From contig JBBIOU010000012.1 in NCBI GenBank assembly GCA_037443205.1, positions 20,635-84,634 of the forward strand: 64,000 nucleotides of DNA, given 5' to 3'. The position numbers and the translations under genes were made by a program. Shown in pieces: positions 8,603 to 17,173 of the stretch. The first letter of the stretch is position 1. Every line of letters starts with the position of its first letter. The notes beneath the pieces were generated by a model. The model did no database searches. It saw only the letters and a program-made list of their open reading frames with translations, and was not told the origin of the DNA. Source of the stretch: JBBIOU01 sp037443205. Lineage in GTDB: Bacteria; Bacteroidota; Bacteroidia; Flavobacteriales_D; UBA2798.

Positions 8603-9552
8603 AACATTTTTATCAAAAAATATTAATTAAATTTATACACAGAACCCGAAGCATTAATTTACCGGGCAACCAGGGAGTGTCGCTCTACTCGGCCGGTTAT
8701 TTCTTTATCAACGGACTTAAAAATAATCTGATTGCTCAACGCGCTGCTTCAATTACATTTAGATTTTTTTTAGCCCTTTTTCCTCTCATCATATTCTTGT
8801 TTTCAGTAGTACCCTACATACCTATAAAAAATTTTCACGAAAACATTCTTAACAATATACACAGTTTCTTTCCCGATGAAGTGTATTTATTTTTCGAAAG
8901 TTTTTTATACGACCTGATTAAAAAGAAACACTCGGTTTTACTATCGGTAGGTTTTTTGCTTACTATATATTTTTCGGCTAATGGAATTAGCGCCTTGCTG
9001 AATACCCTGAACCAAAGTAACCAACATACCGGCAAACGAAATTTTTTTAAACAATGGCTCTGGTCTCTCACGCTGCTTATCTTGTTTTTTATACTATCTA
9101 CGCTGGTAACACTGGTTTCAGGTTTTGGAACCACCATCATCAATTATCTTTTCAACCGAGAAATAATCAGCGGTAATACAGCTTATTATTTGATTTGGAC
9201 AATTAAATCTTTATTATCTTTACTGATCATGTACATGCTAATATCTGTAATCTACAACATAGCCGATACCGGCAAAACAAAATGGAAACTTTTTACAGCC
9301 GGAGCCTTTGCAGGAACAGTATTGATACTATTGCTTAAAGAAGGTTTCTCGTTTTATGTTACACACATTGCCAATTTCAGCAAAATATACGGGCATCTGG
9401 GTGCTGCATTGGCATTTATGCTGTTTATGTATTATCTGTTTTATCTGTTGATTATAGGATACGAATTAAACAATAGTCTTAACTCAGCTAAATTAAACTC
9501 ATCAAAATACCCTAAACCATCCGCTACTAAAAACATATCTAACCCCAGGTAA
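8596..9552 (+). CDS. YihY/BrkB family inner-membrane protein
   Basis: 318 residues with six hydrophobic segments. The family signature lies in the N-terminal part: AQRAASITFRFFLALFPLIIF, then ILLSVGFLLTIYFSANGISALLNTLNQ, and later IYGHLGAALAFMLFMYYLFYL. The family (formerly UPF0761, misnamed RNase BN) is widespread and its function is not settled; export or envelope roles have been proposed. It overlaps the end of nadC and is followed after one base by the M1 peptidase gene, so the three are likely one operon. Confidence 0.9.
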   Translation: MLKHFYQKILIKFIHRTRSINLPGNQGVSLYSAGYFFINGLKNNLIAQRAASITFRFFLALFPLIIFLFSVVPYIPIKNFHENILNNIHSFFPDEVYLFFESFLYDLIKKKHSVLLSVGFLLTIYFSANGISALLNTLNQSNQHTGKRNFFKQWLWSLTLLILFFILSTLVTLVSGFGTTIINYLFNREIISGNTAYYLIWTIKSLLSLLIMYMLISVIYNIADTGKTKWKLFTAGAFAGTVLILLLKEGFSFYVTHIANFSKIYGHLGAALAFMLFMYYLFYLLIIGYELNNSLNSAKLNSSKYPKPSATKNISNPR

Positions 9553-9553
9553 T

Positions 9554-12500
9554 ATGAAAATAAAACTCCTTCTATCCATATTATTTCAGATAATTTACCT
9601 AGCAGCAAGCCTTGGTCAATTTTACGATCCTCTGCTGCCGCCCAATACTTATCAAAGCAAAGGAAACCCACATTACTGGAAAAACCGCATACCGCATCCG
9701 GGCTATTGGCAACAAGATGTACATTATACCATCCGTGCAAATATTGACGAAACAAAACACATCATTGAGGCAGAACTTACTTTGGTTTATACCAATAATT
9801 CACCCGATGATTTAAACTATGTTTTCTTTCATTTATATCAGGAAGCTTTTCAACCCGGCTCCTATTACGACAAACTAAGCAGGGCAAACGGCTTAAAACC
9901 AAATTATGGACGTTACGAAACCGAAGGAAAAGGTACAGAAGTAGATTACATTGTTGTTGACGGCAAAGAATTAAAAACCGAACAAGATAATACTATCTTA
10001 AAAGTATTTTTAAATAAACCCATAGCAAGCGGAACCAGTGAAACTTTTAAAGTTAAATTTAAAACATATTTTGACGGCAGTAATGGTGTTGGCAGGCGTT
10101 TTAAAAAATTTAATACTGCCGGATATACCCACTACGATGGCGTACATTGGTATCCCAGAATATGTGTTTACGATCGAAAATTCGGCTGGTGTACAGACCA
10201 ACACCTGGGCAAAGAATTTTATGGTGATTTCGGATGTTATGACGTTGAACTAACCTTTTCTGATAATTACATTGTTGAAGCCACCGGTAATTTAATTAAC
10301 CGGGATGAAGTACTACCGGAAGAACTAAGAAAAAAACTCGATATAAAAAACTTTACGCAACCAATATATGAAAATGAAATAAGTGAAATTATACCCTACA
10401 CACCTTCAAAAAGAAAAACATGGAAATATCACGCTGAAAATGTACATGATTTTGCCTTTACTGCCGACCCTACATACCGTATTGGCGAAGCCACCTGGAA
10501 TGGAATAACCTGCATCTCCCTGGCACAGGAACACCATGCCTGGAAATGGCAAAATGCTGCCGAATATGCAGCCAAAGTTATTCAGGTTTATTCTGAAGAT
10601 TTTGGTATGTACGTATATCATAAAATAGTGGTTGCTGATGCACGTGACGGAATGGAATACCCCATGATTACACTGGACGGAGGTTATGACCCGGATTACA
10701 GAGGTTTACTGGCCCACGAAATCGGTCACAACTGGTTTTTCGGGCAGGTAGGCAATAACGAAACTTACCGCGCCTGTCTGGACGAAGGATTTACCCAATT
10801 TCTTACTGCCTGGAGCCTGCAAAAAATTGATGGTGATACTATAATTAAATCAAGACCCGACAATTGGTACGAAAATAAATATAAAAGATATGAAACTGTA
10901 CGCGAAACCAGCGTATATACACGCTATTTGTCAGATGCAATCAAAGGAGAAGATATTTATTTAAATACACACTCGGATGATTTTCAAAGTACCGAACGCC
11001 ACGGTGCAGGTTACAGGCATGTTTATTTTAAAACAGCTACAATGCTCTATAATTTGCAATATGTGTTGGGTGACGAACTATTTTTATCAGCCATGCAACA
11101 TTACTTTAACCAATGGAAAATTGCACATCCCTATATAGAAGACTTCAGAAATTCTATTATTCAATTCACTAAAGTTGACTTAAACTGGTTTTTCGATCAA
11201 TGGTTCGAAACCAAAAAAAACATAGATTATGCCGTATGTTCTGCTAAATATGGCGACACCGAAAACCAATATAAAATAAAATTCAAACGCATCGGAGAGA
11301 TGCAAATGCCTATTGATTTTGCTGTAGTGGGTAAAAATGATTCCTTATATTTTTTTCATATTCCAAATACCTGGTTTGTAAAAAAAACAAATGCTGTGGT
11401 TTTACCTAAGTGGACCGGTTGGGGAAAATTAAATACTACCTACGAAGCCACAATTACCTTACCGGCCGGCATAAAAGATGTTATTATTGACCCCAGCAAC
11501 CGGCTGGCTGATGTAGATAGATTAAACAACAAACTAAGTTTCCCGGCAACATTCAATTTCGATTCGCATATTTACAACTTGCCAGATATATACAATTATG
11601 AAGTTTTTGTTAGACCTGAGCTGTGGTATAATGGTTTTGACGGAATGAAAATTGGCTTTCATGCCAATGGAAATTATATGAACTATAAACATATTTTTAG
11701 TTTAAGTGCCTGGTATAATACAGGTATGTTGCGAAGACTACCCGCTTATATACCTCAATTTGACGGAGTAAACAATCAGTTCGATCCTTTTTCGGTTGCA
11801 CTAACATACAAAACAGGCACCAACAGAATTGTAGAAAAATCAAATATATTTATTGAAGGAAAAATATTAGACGGTTTAAAAGCATCGCTTTTTGGATGGG
11901 AAAAATGGAGCAGAAACAACCAATTGCGTTTTTATGCTTATTATAAGCTGATGTTGCGCACCGATACCGCTTCTACCTACTACTTGCTTTACCCGCAGGA
12001 ATGGGGAATAGCTAAATACAATACCACTATAAACCTGGGTATAGATAAAATGTACACTTATCACGGAGGAAGCGGGCATGTGAACATACATTTAAGAAGC
12101 TCGTCATTAGGCAGCGACTATCATTTTTCACAACTCACCTTTACAAGTATTCAACGCACCCGTATATGGCGTACACAACTAAATACCCGCATTTTTGCAC
12201 AATATGGAACAGGCACTTCGCTACCCCGCGAGTCTGCATTGTTTGTGGCAGGTGCCAACCCCGAAGAAATGATGGAAAATAAATATATGCGCAGCATAGG
12301 ATTTTTTGATTACAACTGGCAAGGATTGGGCAATAATACCAATCACTTACAATTTGGCGGTGGCTTAAACCTGAGAGGATATGCCGGTTATCTGCTTCCC
12401 GAGCAAGATAGTTTATTTAACATCAGCTACCATTATGCCGGAAATTCTGGAGCTTCGGTTAGCGTTGAATGGGATTTACAAAAAATAATTCGCTGGAAAC

Positions 12501-12778
12501 CGCGCAAATTAAGCAACTATCTTGGCTTAGATGTTTATGTATTTACTGATGCAGGTATACTAAATAAAGAAATAAACGGAAACAGACTGAATTTTGCATC
12601 ATTTAGAGTTGATGCAGGTATAGGCACCGCACTTAGCATTAAAAAATTCGGACCGCTAACAAATATTAAACCGCTGGTGATACGATTTGATATGCCATTA
12701 TTTTTAAACAGATTGCCTTATCTGCAAGATAACTACTTTGCCTTTAGATGGTTATTGGGAATAAGCAGAAGTTTTTAG
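9554..12778 (+). CDS. M1 metallopeptidase fused to a C-terminal outer-membrane beta-barrel-like domain
   Basis: 1074 residues, much longer than a simple M1 peptidase. A signal peptide covers about residues 1-22. The M1 module has GMEYP (366-370, in place of GAMEN) and the zinc site H388-E-x2-H392 with E411 eighteen residues on. After about residue 660 the sequence becomes aromatic and strand-rich with short turns. It includes FGGGLNLRGYAGY (R941-G-Y943), resembling the VRGF/Y motif of Omp85 proteins, and ends in phenylalanine (LLGISRSF), as outer-membrane barrels do. I infer a peptidase anchored through its own barrel. Seen: both motifs and the length. Inferred: the barrel class. It follows the YihY gene by one base. 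Confidence 0.88.
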   Translation: MKIKLLLSILFQIIYLAASLGQFYDPLLPPNTYQSKGNPHYWKNRIPHPGYWQQDVHYTIRANIDETKHIIEAELTLVYTNNSPDDLNYVFFHLYQEAFQPGSYYDKLSRANGLKPNYGRYETEGKGTEVDYIVVDGKELKTEQDNTILKVFLNKPIASGTSETFKVKFKTYFDGSNGVGRRFKKFNTAGYTHYDGVHWYPRICVYDRKFGWCTDQHLGKEFYGDFGCYDVELTFSDNYIVEATGNLINRDEVLPEELRKKLDIKNFTQPIYENEISEIIPYTPSKRKTWKYHAENVHDFAFTADPTYRIGEATWNGITCISLAQEHHAWKWQNAAEYAAKVIQVYSEDFGMYVYHKIVVADARDGMEYPMITLDGGYDPDYRGLLAHEIGHNWFFGQVGNNETYRACLDEGFTQFLTAWSLQKIDGDTIIKSRPDNWYENKYKRYETVRETSVYTRYLSDAIKGEDIYLNTHSDDFQSTERHGAGYRHVYFKTATMLYNLQYVLGDELFLSAMQHYFNQWKIAHPYIEDFRNSIIQFTKVDLNWFFDQWFETKKNIDYAVCSAKYGDTENQYKIKFKRIGEMQMPIDFAVVGKNDSLYFFHIPNTWFVKKTNAVVLPKWTGWGKLNTTYEATITLPAGIKDVIIDPSNRLADVDRLNNKLSFPATFNFDSHIYNLPDIYNYEVFVRPELWYNGFDGMKIGFHANGNYMNYKHIFSLSAWYNTGMLRRLPAYIPQFDGVNNQFDPFSVALTYKTGTNRIVEKSNIFIEGKILDGLKASLFGWEKWSRNNQLRFYAYYKLMLRTDTASTYYLLYPQEWGIAKYNTTINLGIDKMYTYHGGSGHVNIHLRSSSLGSDYHFSQLTFTSIQRTRIWRTQLNTRIFAQYGTGTSLPRESALFVAGANPEEMMENKYMRSIGFFDYNWQGLGNNTNHLQFGGGLNLRGYAGYLLPEQDSLFNISYHYAGNSGASVSVEWDLQKIIRWKPRKLSNYLGLDVYVFTDAGILNKEINGNRLNFASFRVDAGIGTALSIKKFGPLTNIKPLVIRFDMPLFLNRLPYLQDNYFAFRWLLGISRSF

Positions 12779-12782
12779 TTTG

Positions 12783-13889
12783 CTAATTGAGTTTTTTAAA
12801 AAAAACAGGTTTATAATCAGTAAAAACCTCAGGATAAAAGAAATAAACCAAATCTTTTAATACCACATCGGGTTGTGCGGATGATTTTTCAAAATATTGA
12901 TTTTGTGAAGTATTGCAATGTATAACTCTGCCGGTTTTTACGGCTTTAAAATATTTATAACGATGGTCTTCGTTGAGCAAATCGTTTAAACTATAGTCCG
13001 GTTTTTCATGCGAAATAATCAACCATATATCTGCATTTATGGCTCTGTTAAATACATACTCAAAATCCATCGGATATACATTATTTATATTACTATCTGC
13101 AAAAATATACTCCCCACCGGCATCTTTTATAAAATTTGCCGCATAACTATTGGCACCTTGAACATACCATACTCCTTTGTGTGGTTTATTGGTAAATACA
13201 CTAGGCTTGTTGATTTGTTTTTGTGCTGTTTGTTTAATTAAATGATAGTTTGCTTCGATTAATTGAAACAGGCTATCCGCCATAGCTTCACGACCTAAGA
13301 GTAAAGCTATAAACTTAATCCATTCTGTTCTTGCTAACGGTGTATTTTCTAAATAATCGGCATTATAAATGTGTACAATACCGTATTTACTTACATCAGG
13401 GTATTTATCTCCCTGAAACGGATAAGTCATCATAACCTGAGGGGATAGGGAAATAAGTTTTTCCGCATCTATTTCTTTGCCATTGCTTATTTCAATTAGT
13501 TTTTTATTTTCAATTTTATTTCTATACAAGCTATCGGTTATATAATTTAAACCACTGAAACCTTTTATGCAAGTATCTGCTTCAAGCATACTAAAATACG
13601 GTAGCCAGGTAGTAGAATTAATGGCAAAAGAATAGACAGGCAATTTGATACAAGTGTTGCAACCAGAAAAATTATAGGTGCTTATTGGATTTATGGTATC
13701 TGGTAAAAAAAATATTGTTGCCTGTGCTATACTATCAGACAAATACTGTATTTGAAAACCTTTGGCGTAATTTATTTTAGTTTTATAAGTAAATCTGAAT
13801 TTAACATGCTGTTCTGTGTGTAAAGTTGGGTTATTATTATTACAAGCAAAAAAAATACTTAAGCAAAAAAAAATAAAATAAAAACGCAT
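12783..13889 (-). CDS. ABC-transporter substrate-binding lipoprotein, BtuF/FepB-like
   Basis: 368 residues. A lipoprotein signal ends at C16 (lipobox FFAC) followed by asparagines. The mature part matches the helical-backbone metal-receptor fold: LISLSPQVMMTYPFQG, TEWIKFIALLLGRE and the long linker helix, then VWYVQGANSYAANFIKDAGG and YVFNRAINADIWLI. These proteins bind siderophores, haem, vitamin B12 or similar and deliver them to an ABC importer, but no permease or ATPase is nearby. The ATG overlaps the TAA of the serine-hydrolase gene (TAATG), so it is the last gene of the minus-strand operon. The ligand is unknown. Confidence 0.85.
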   Translation of the reverse strand: MRFYFIFFCLSIFFACNNNNPTLHTEQHVKFRFTYKTKINYAKGFQIQYLSDSIAQATIFFLPDTINPISTYNFSGCNTCIKLPVYSFAINSTTWLPYFSMLEADTCIKGFSGLNYITDSLYRNKIENKKLIEISNGKEIDAEKLISLSPQVMMTYPFQGDKYPDVSKYGIVHIYNADYLENTPLARTEWIKFIALLLGREAMADSLFQLIEANYHLIKQTAQKQINKPSVFTNKPHKGVWYVQGANSYAANFIKDAGGEYIFADSNINNVYPMDFEYVFNRAINADIWLIISHEKPDYSLNDLLNEDHRYKYFKAVKTGRVIHCNTSQNQYFEKSSAQPDVVLKDLVYFFYPEVFTDYKPVFFKKLN

Positions 13890-15421
13890 TATTTAATTTT
13901 ATTAAAATCCAATTCCGTAAAATCAAAATCAGGATTAGGAATATTAATTTGTAGAGACATCACACGTTGTTTATTTTCATCTAAGAAAAACGTAACGGTT
14001 CCGTAGGGTAATGAGGGGTGCTCTTTGAGTTTTATTCTAAACACATCACCTTCCCAGTGCTCAAGAGCGCCATACATAGTAGGTGTATGTGCCAGTTTTA
14101 GATGTAACTGATTGTTTTTATATTCAATAATGCAAGCACCATAAACATTGCCTGAATATAAACCGGCATAATCTTGTATGGAAAGTGTAGGCATTTTATC
14201 TTTGTTGCGCATACGCATTGCTTCAGCTTCTTTTTCTTTCATGTATTCTTCGTAGTTTTTATAATAATTCAGGTAGGTTTTACTCCAGTCATTTTGTTGC
14301 GGGTTGCCAATAAAATATTCTATAAGCTGATACATGCAGGCATAAGGCAAAGTTGTAGCAGAATTGGTAAGTATTACTCCGCCAGTTTTTATTTCAGGTA
14401 TCAAAAATAGTTGACAAACCATACCATCTAATCCTCCGCTATGGGCAACAATTTTGTAACCATAAAAATCAAAGCTTTCCCAGCCCAGACAGTAGCTGTT
14501 AAAATGTTTTGAAGGCATCAGGGCTTCCGAGAACAACGATACATTATCAATGGTTTGCGGCAGATGCATTTCGCGCATTTGCTTTTCACTGATAATTTGT
14601 TCATCTTTCCATTTTCCTTTGTTGAGTTGAAAAATTATCCATTTAGCCATGTCGTTTACGGTTGAATTTATGGCACCGGCAGGCGCTATATTGTCCCAAT
14701 TTACATAGCTGATAGGCACCATCAAACCATCTACTTTGGCGTGAGGTTGTGCTACATTTTTTTCATTTTTTTGCAAGGTAATGCTTGTGTTACTGTCTTT
14801 CATTCCTAATTTATCAAATATTTTTTCTTTTATAAATTCTTCCCACGTTTTACCGCTTACTGCTTTTATTATTTCACCTGCAACTAAATACATAATATTA
14901 CTGTATCCGTATTTTTCTCTGAAACCATGGACAGGTTTAAGATAACGAGCATGTTCAATTATCTCCTGACTATTATACTTGGAAGCATACCAGATTAAAT
15001 CTCCGCTAAATGTTGCCAATCCGGTTCGGTGCGAAAGTATATCGCGTATGGTTGTATTTTGAGTTACGTAATCATCATATAATCTGAAATACGGTACATA
15101 ATCAATCACTTTATCATCCCATTTTAATTTTTTTTCGTCAACCAATATAGCTATAGCTGCACTGGTAAACGCTTTAGTTAACGAGGCAATACCGAATTTT
15201 GTATCTGCATTAACTTTTACTTTACTGCCTGCAGATATAGTACCATATCCTTTAGATAATATCACCGAATCATTCATTACAATACATACTGCCATACCGG
15301 GACTTTCCCATTCTTTACGTGCTTCTTCCAGGTAATTATCTATTTTAGAAATGTCTATCTGTTGAGGATAAACAAAAATGCTGATAAGGCAATAAGTAAT
15401 TAAAAATAATTTTTTATACAT
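13889..15421 (-). CDS. Serine hydrolase of the beta-lactamase/class C family
   Basis: 510 residues with an N-terminal signal peptide. The three active-site motifs are S80-LT-K83 (in FGIASLTKAFTS), Y173-S-N175 and H327-S-G329 in the HxG position. A C-terminal domain of about 110 residues (IQDYAGLYSGNVYGACIIEY onwards) resembles the lipocalin-like DUF3471 extension often found in this group. Such enzymes include D-aminopeptidases, esterases and peptidoglycan peptidases; true beta-lactamase activity is not implied. It is sandwiched between an arginase-family gene (5 bases away) and a BtuF-like gene (1-base overlap). Confidence 0.92.
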   Translation of the reverse strand: MYKKLFLITYCLISIFVYPQQIDISKIDNYLEEARKEWESPGMAVCIVMNDSVILSKGYGTISAGSKVKVNADTKFGIASLTKAFTSAAIAILVDEKKLKWDDKVIDYVPYFRLYDDYVTQNTTIRDILSHRTGLATFSGDLIWYASKYNSQEIIEHARYLKPVHGFREKYGYSNIMYLVAGEIIKAVSGKTWEEFIKEKIFDKLGMKDSNTSITLQKNEKNVAQPHAKVDGLMVPISYVNWDNIAPAGAINSTVNDMAKWIIFQLNKGKWKDEQIISEKQMREMHLPQTIDNVSLFSEALMPSKHFNSYCLGWESFDFYGYKIVAHSGGLDGMVCQLFLIPEIKTGGVILTNSATTLPYACMYQLIEYFIGNPQQNDWSKTYLNYYKNYEEYMKEKEAEAMRMRNKDKMPTLSIQDYAGLYSGNVYGACIIEYKNNQLHLKLAHTPTMYGALEHWEGDVFRIKLKEHPSLPYGTVTFFLDENKQRVMSLQINIPNPDFDFTELDFNKIK

Positions 15422-15425
15422 GTTT

Positions 15426-16490
15426 TCAGGGTTTTAAATCATTAGCATTTGAAAGAAATACACAAAGTTTCCAAAGCATACGTGCGCCCACATTAGCATC
15501 CCATTCATCTTCGGCAGGCGATACTTCGTTTAAATCAAAACTTATTATCTTTTTGCCCGATTCAATAAGTTTACGAAACAGATAAATACACTGTTCAAAT
15601 TCCAAGCCTCCGGGTACAGGTGTTCCGGTGTTAGGACAGAAACGAGGATCTAAACCATCTATATCAAAACTTATATGAACTTTTTGAGGTAATTTAGCAA
15701 TAATTTCATCGCATAATTGCTGCCAACTATAGCCTTCATACATTTTGCTTTTTAGATACGAATCATAAATAATTTCAATTCGTTTTGCATTATTTTGTGC
15801 GTATAATATTTCCTCTTTACATATATCGCGAATACCTACCTGCACCAGTTTATGTATTTCGGGCAACTCGTTTAATGCATTATACATAATTGATGCATGC
15901 GAATAGGTAAAACCTTCGTAAGCTTTTCTTAGGTCGGCATGCGCATCAATTTGCAAAATACCAAAATTGCCGTGTTGTTCAGCTAATGCCCGGTATAAAC
16001 CTAATGGCGTGCTATGATCACCGCCCAACAATGCAACTACTTTATCTTGTTGCATTAAATCTTTGCATTTTTCATATACACGTTGATGCAGCATTTCGCA
16101 AGCCTGGTTTACCTCAGCCAATACCAATTGTTGTGCCTGATTTTGCTGCAGCAATCCTCCATGTTCTAAAAAGCGTATGTAGGCTGATGCCTGCTCTCTT
16201 AAACTATCATTTATTTCTTTCCATTCCGTACTGATGGGCGATAAAAAAAAGCCTATTTTCCAGGCTTCCGGATTATCTATGTCGTAAAAATCGAGCTGGG
16301 GGGATGCATTTAAAATTGCTTCCGGACCATTGCTTGTTCCTTCGCCATAAGAAACTGTAACATCCCATGGCACAGGCAATATAACTATTTTACTTTCTTC
16401 TTGTGTAAAAGGTAATCCAAACAGGTTCCCGTTATGCTGACCTACTCCATCCGGGTTAAATGTGGCTATTTTATTTTCTTTTGTACTCAC
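15426..16490 (-). CDS. Arginase/agmatinase-family ureohydrolase
   Basis: 354 residues. All binuclear manganese ligands of the family are in place: H159 in GGDHS, D182/H184/D186 in DAHADLR and D276/D278 in SFDIDGLDP. Family members hydrolyse a guanidino or formimino group (arginine, agmatine, formiminoglutamate, guanidinobutyrate). The sequence alone does not choose the substrate; the long helical insert before GGDHS is unlike typical short agmatinases. It is co-directional and tightly spaced with its neighbours, which are exported proteins, whereas this protein has no signal peptide. Confidence 0.9.
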   Translation of the reverse strand: MSTKENKIATFNPDGVGQHNGNLFGLPFTQEESKIVILPVPWDVTVSYGEGTSNGPEAILNASPQLDFYDIDNPEAWKIGFFLSPISTEWKEINDSLREQASAYIRFLEHGGLLQQNQAQQLVLAEVNQACEMLHQRVYEKCKDLMQQDKVVALLGGDHSTPLGLYRALAEQHGNFGILQIDAHADLRKAYEGFTYSHASIMYNALNELPEIHKLVQVGIRDICKEEILYAQNNAKRIEIIYDSYLKSKMYEGYSWQQLCDEIIAKLPQKVHISFDIDGLDPRFCPNTGTPVPGGLEFEQCIYLFRKLIESGKKIISFDLNEVSPAEDEWDANVGARMLWKLCVFLSNANDLKP

Positions 16491-16495
16491 TTTGA

Positions 16496-17023
16496 TTATT
16501 TATTTTTTTGATAATTTTTATACGATTCGGCATCGTTAAATACCGGGTAGCCTAATTCTAAAAAAATTTGTTTTATTCTTTCTAACTGTGCTATGGCTGA
16601 TTTTTCGGTATATTGATTTAATTTCAATGGCTTATCTTTGCGCACCGGATAATAAAAACGTACAGCCTGACACATAAAACAAACAGATAAAGATGCTATC
16701 GGTTTATTTTTATCATCGTAATAAACAATTGCATGATGTGGTATATAACAGTTACTTAAACCATTAGATAGTATGTATAGATTTTCTGTGAATAGTTTTT
16801 TCAAAACATCTAAATGCTCTTTGTGTAAAAATTTACCGGTATCTGTTACGGTAGTATCCAAGGCACCATCTTTTATAATTTTATGATTACCTGCCAAAGA
16901 ACCGTCTAAGTTATAAAGATATGCTTTGGCATACCTGTATTTAACGGCCGGCCACTTAACCTGTGCATAGAGTGTTAAGCTAAATATGCTCGATAAAATT
17001 GCAAACAATAATAATCGCCTCAT
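16496..17023 (-). CDS. Exported hypothetical protein with conserved-looking Cys/His motifs
   Basis: 175 residues with a clear signal peptide (cleavage after LTLYAQ). The central part has CYIPHHAIVYYD followed about 16 residues later by VCFMC, so three cysteines and two histidines are grouped in one segment and could bind metal or form disulfides. I do not recognise a characterised family. It is the first gene of a four-gene minus-strand operon (spacing 5 bases to the arginase-family gene). A -7-like TATCTTCG at 17033-17040, one mismatch from consensus, lies 9 bases before the ATG. Confidence 0.75.
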   Translation of the reverse strand: MRRLLLFAILSSIFSLTLYAQVKWPAVKYRYAKAYLYNLDGSLAGNHKIIKDGALDTTVTDTGKFLHKEHLDVLKKLFTENLYILSNGLSNCYIPHHAIVYYDDKNKPIASLSVCFMCQAVRFYYPVRKDKPLKLNQYTEKSAIAQLERIKQIFLELGYPVFNDAESYKNYQKNK

Positions 17024-17173
17024 AACAGTATGCGAAGATATGTTAAATTGAGGTATGTATGGATGATTAAATCACAAATAATTTAAGGTAAAAAGGTAAT
17101 ATTGCCCTATGTTGCTTATGGCATTACAGTCTTAGAAATCACCGCAAGTGTTGCAAAAAATGAGGGTAATTAA

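Noticed and set aside
9441..9755. Minus-strand frame across the YihY/M1 junction
   Set aside because: It has no recognisable domain and lies fully over two well-supported genes.
13889..15421. Antibiotic-resistance beta-lactamase
   Set aside because: The motifs fit the broad serine hydrolase group with a DUF3471-like tail; nothing indicates beta-lactam hydrolysis.
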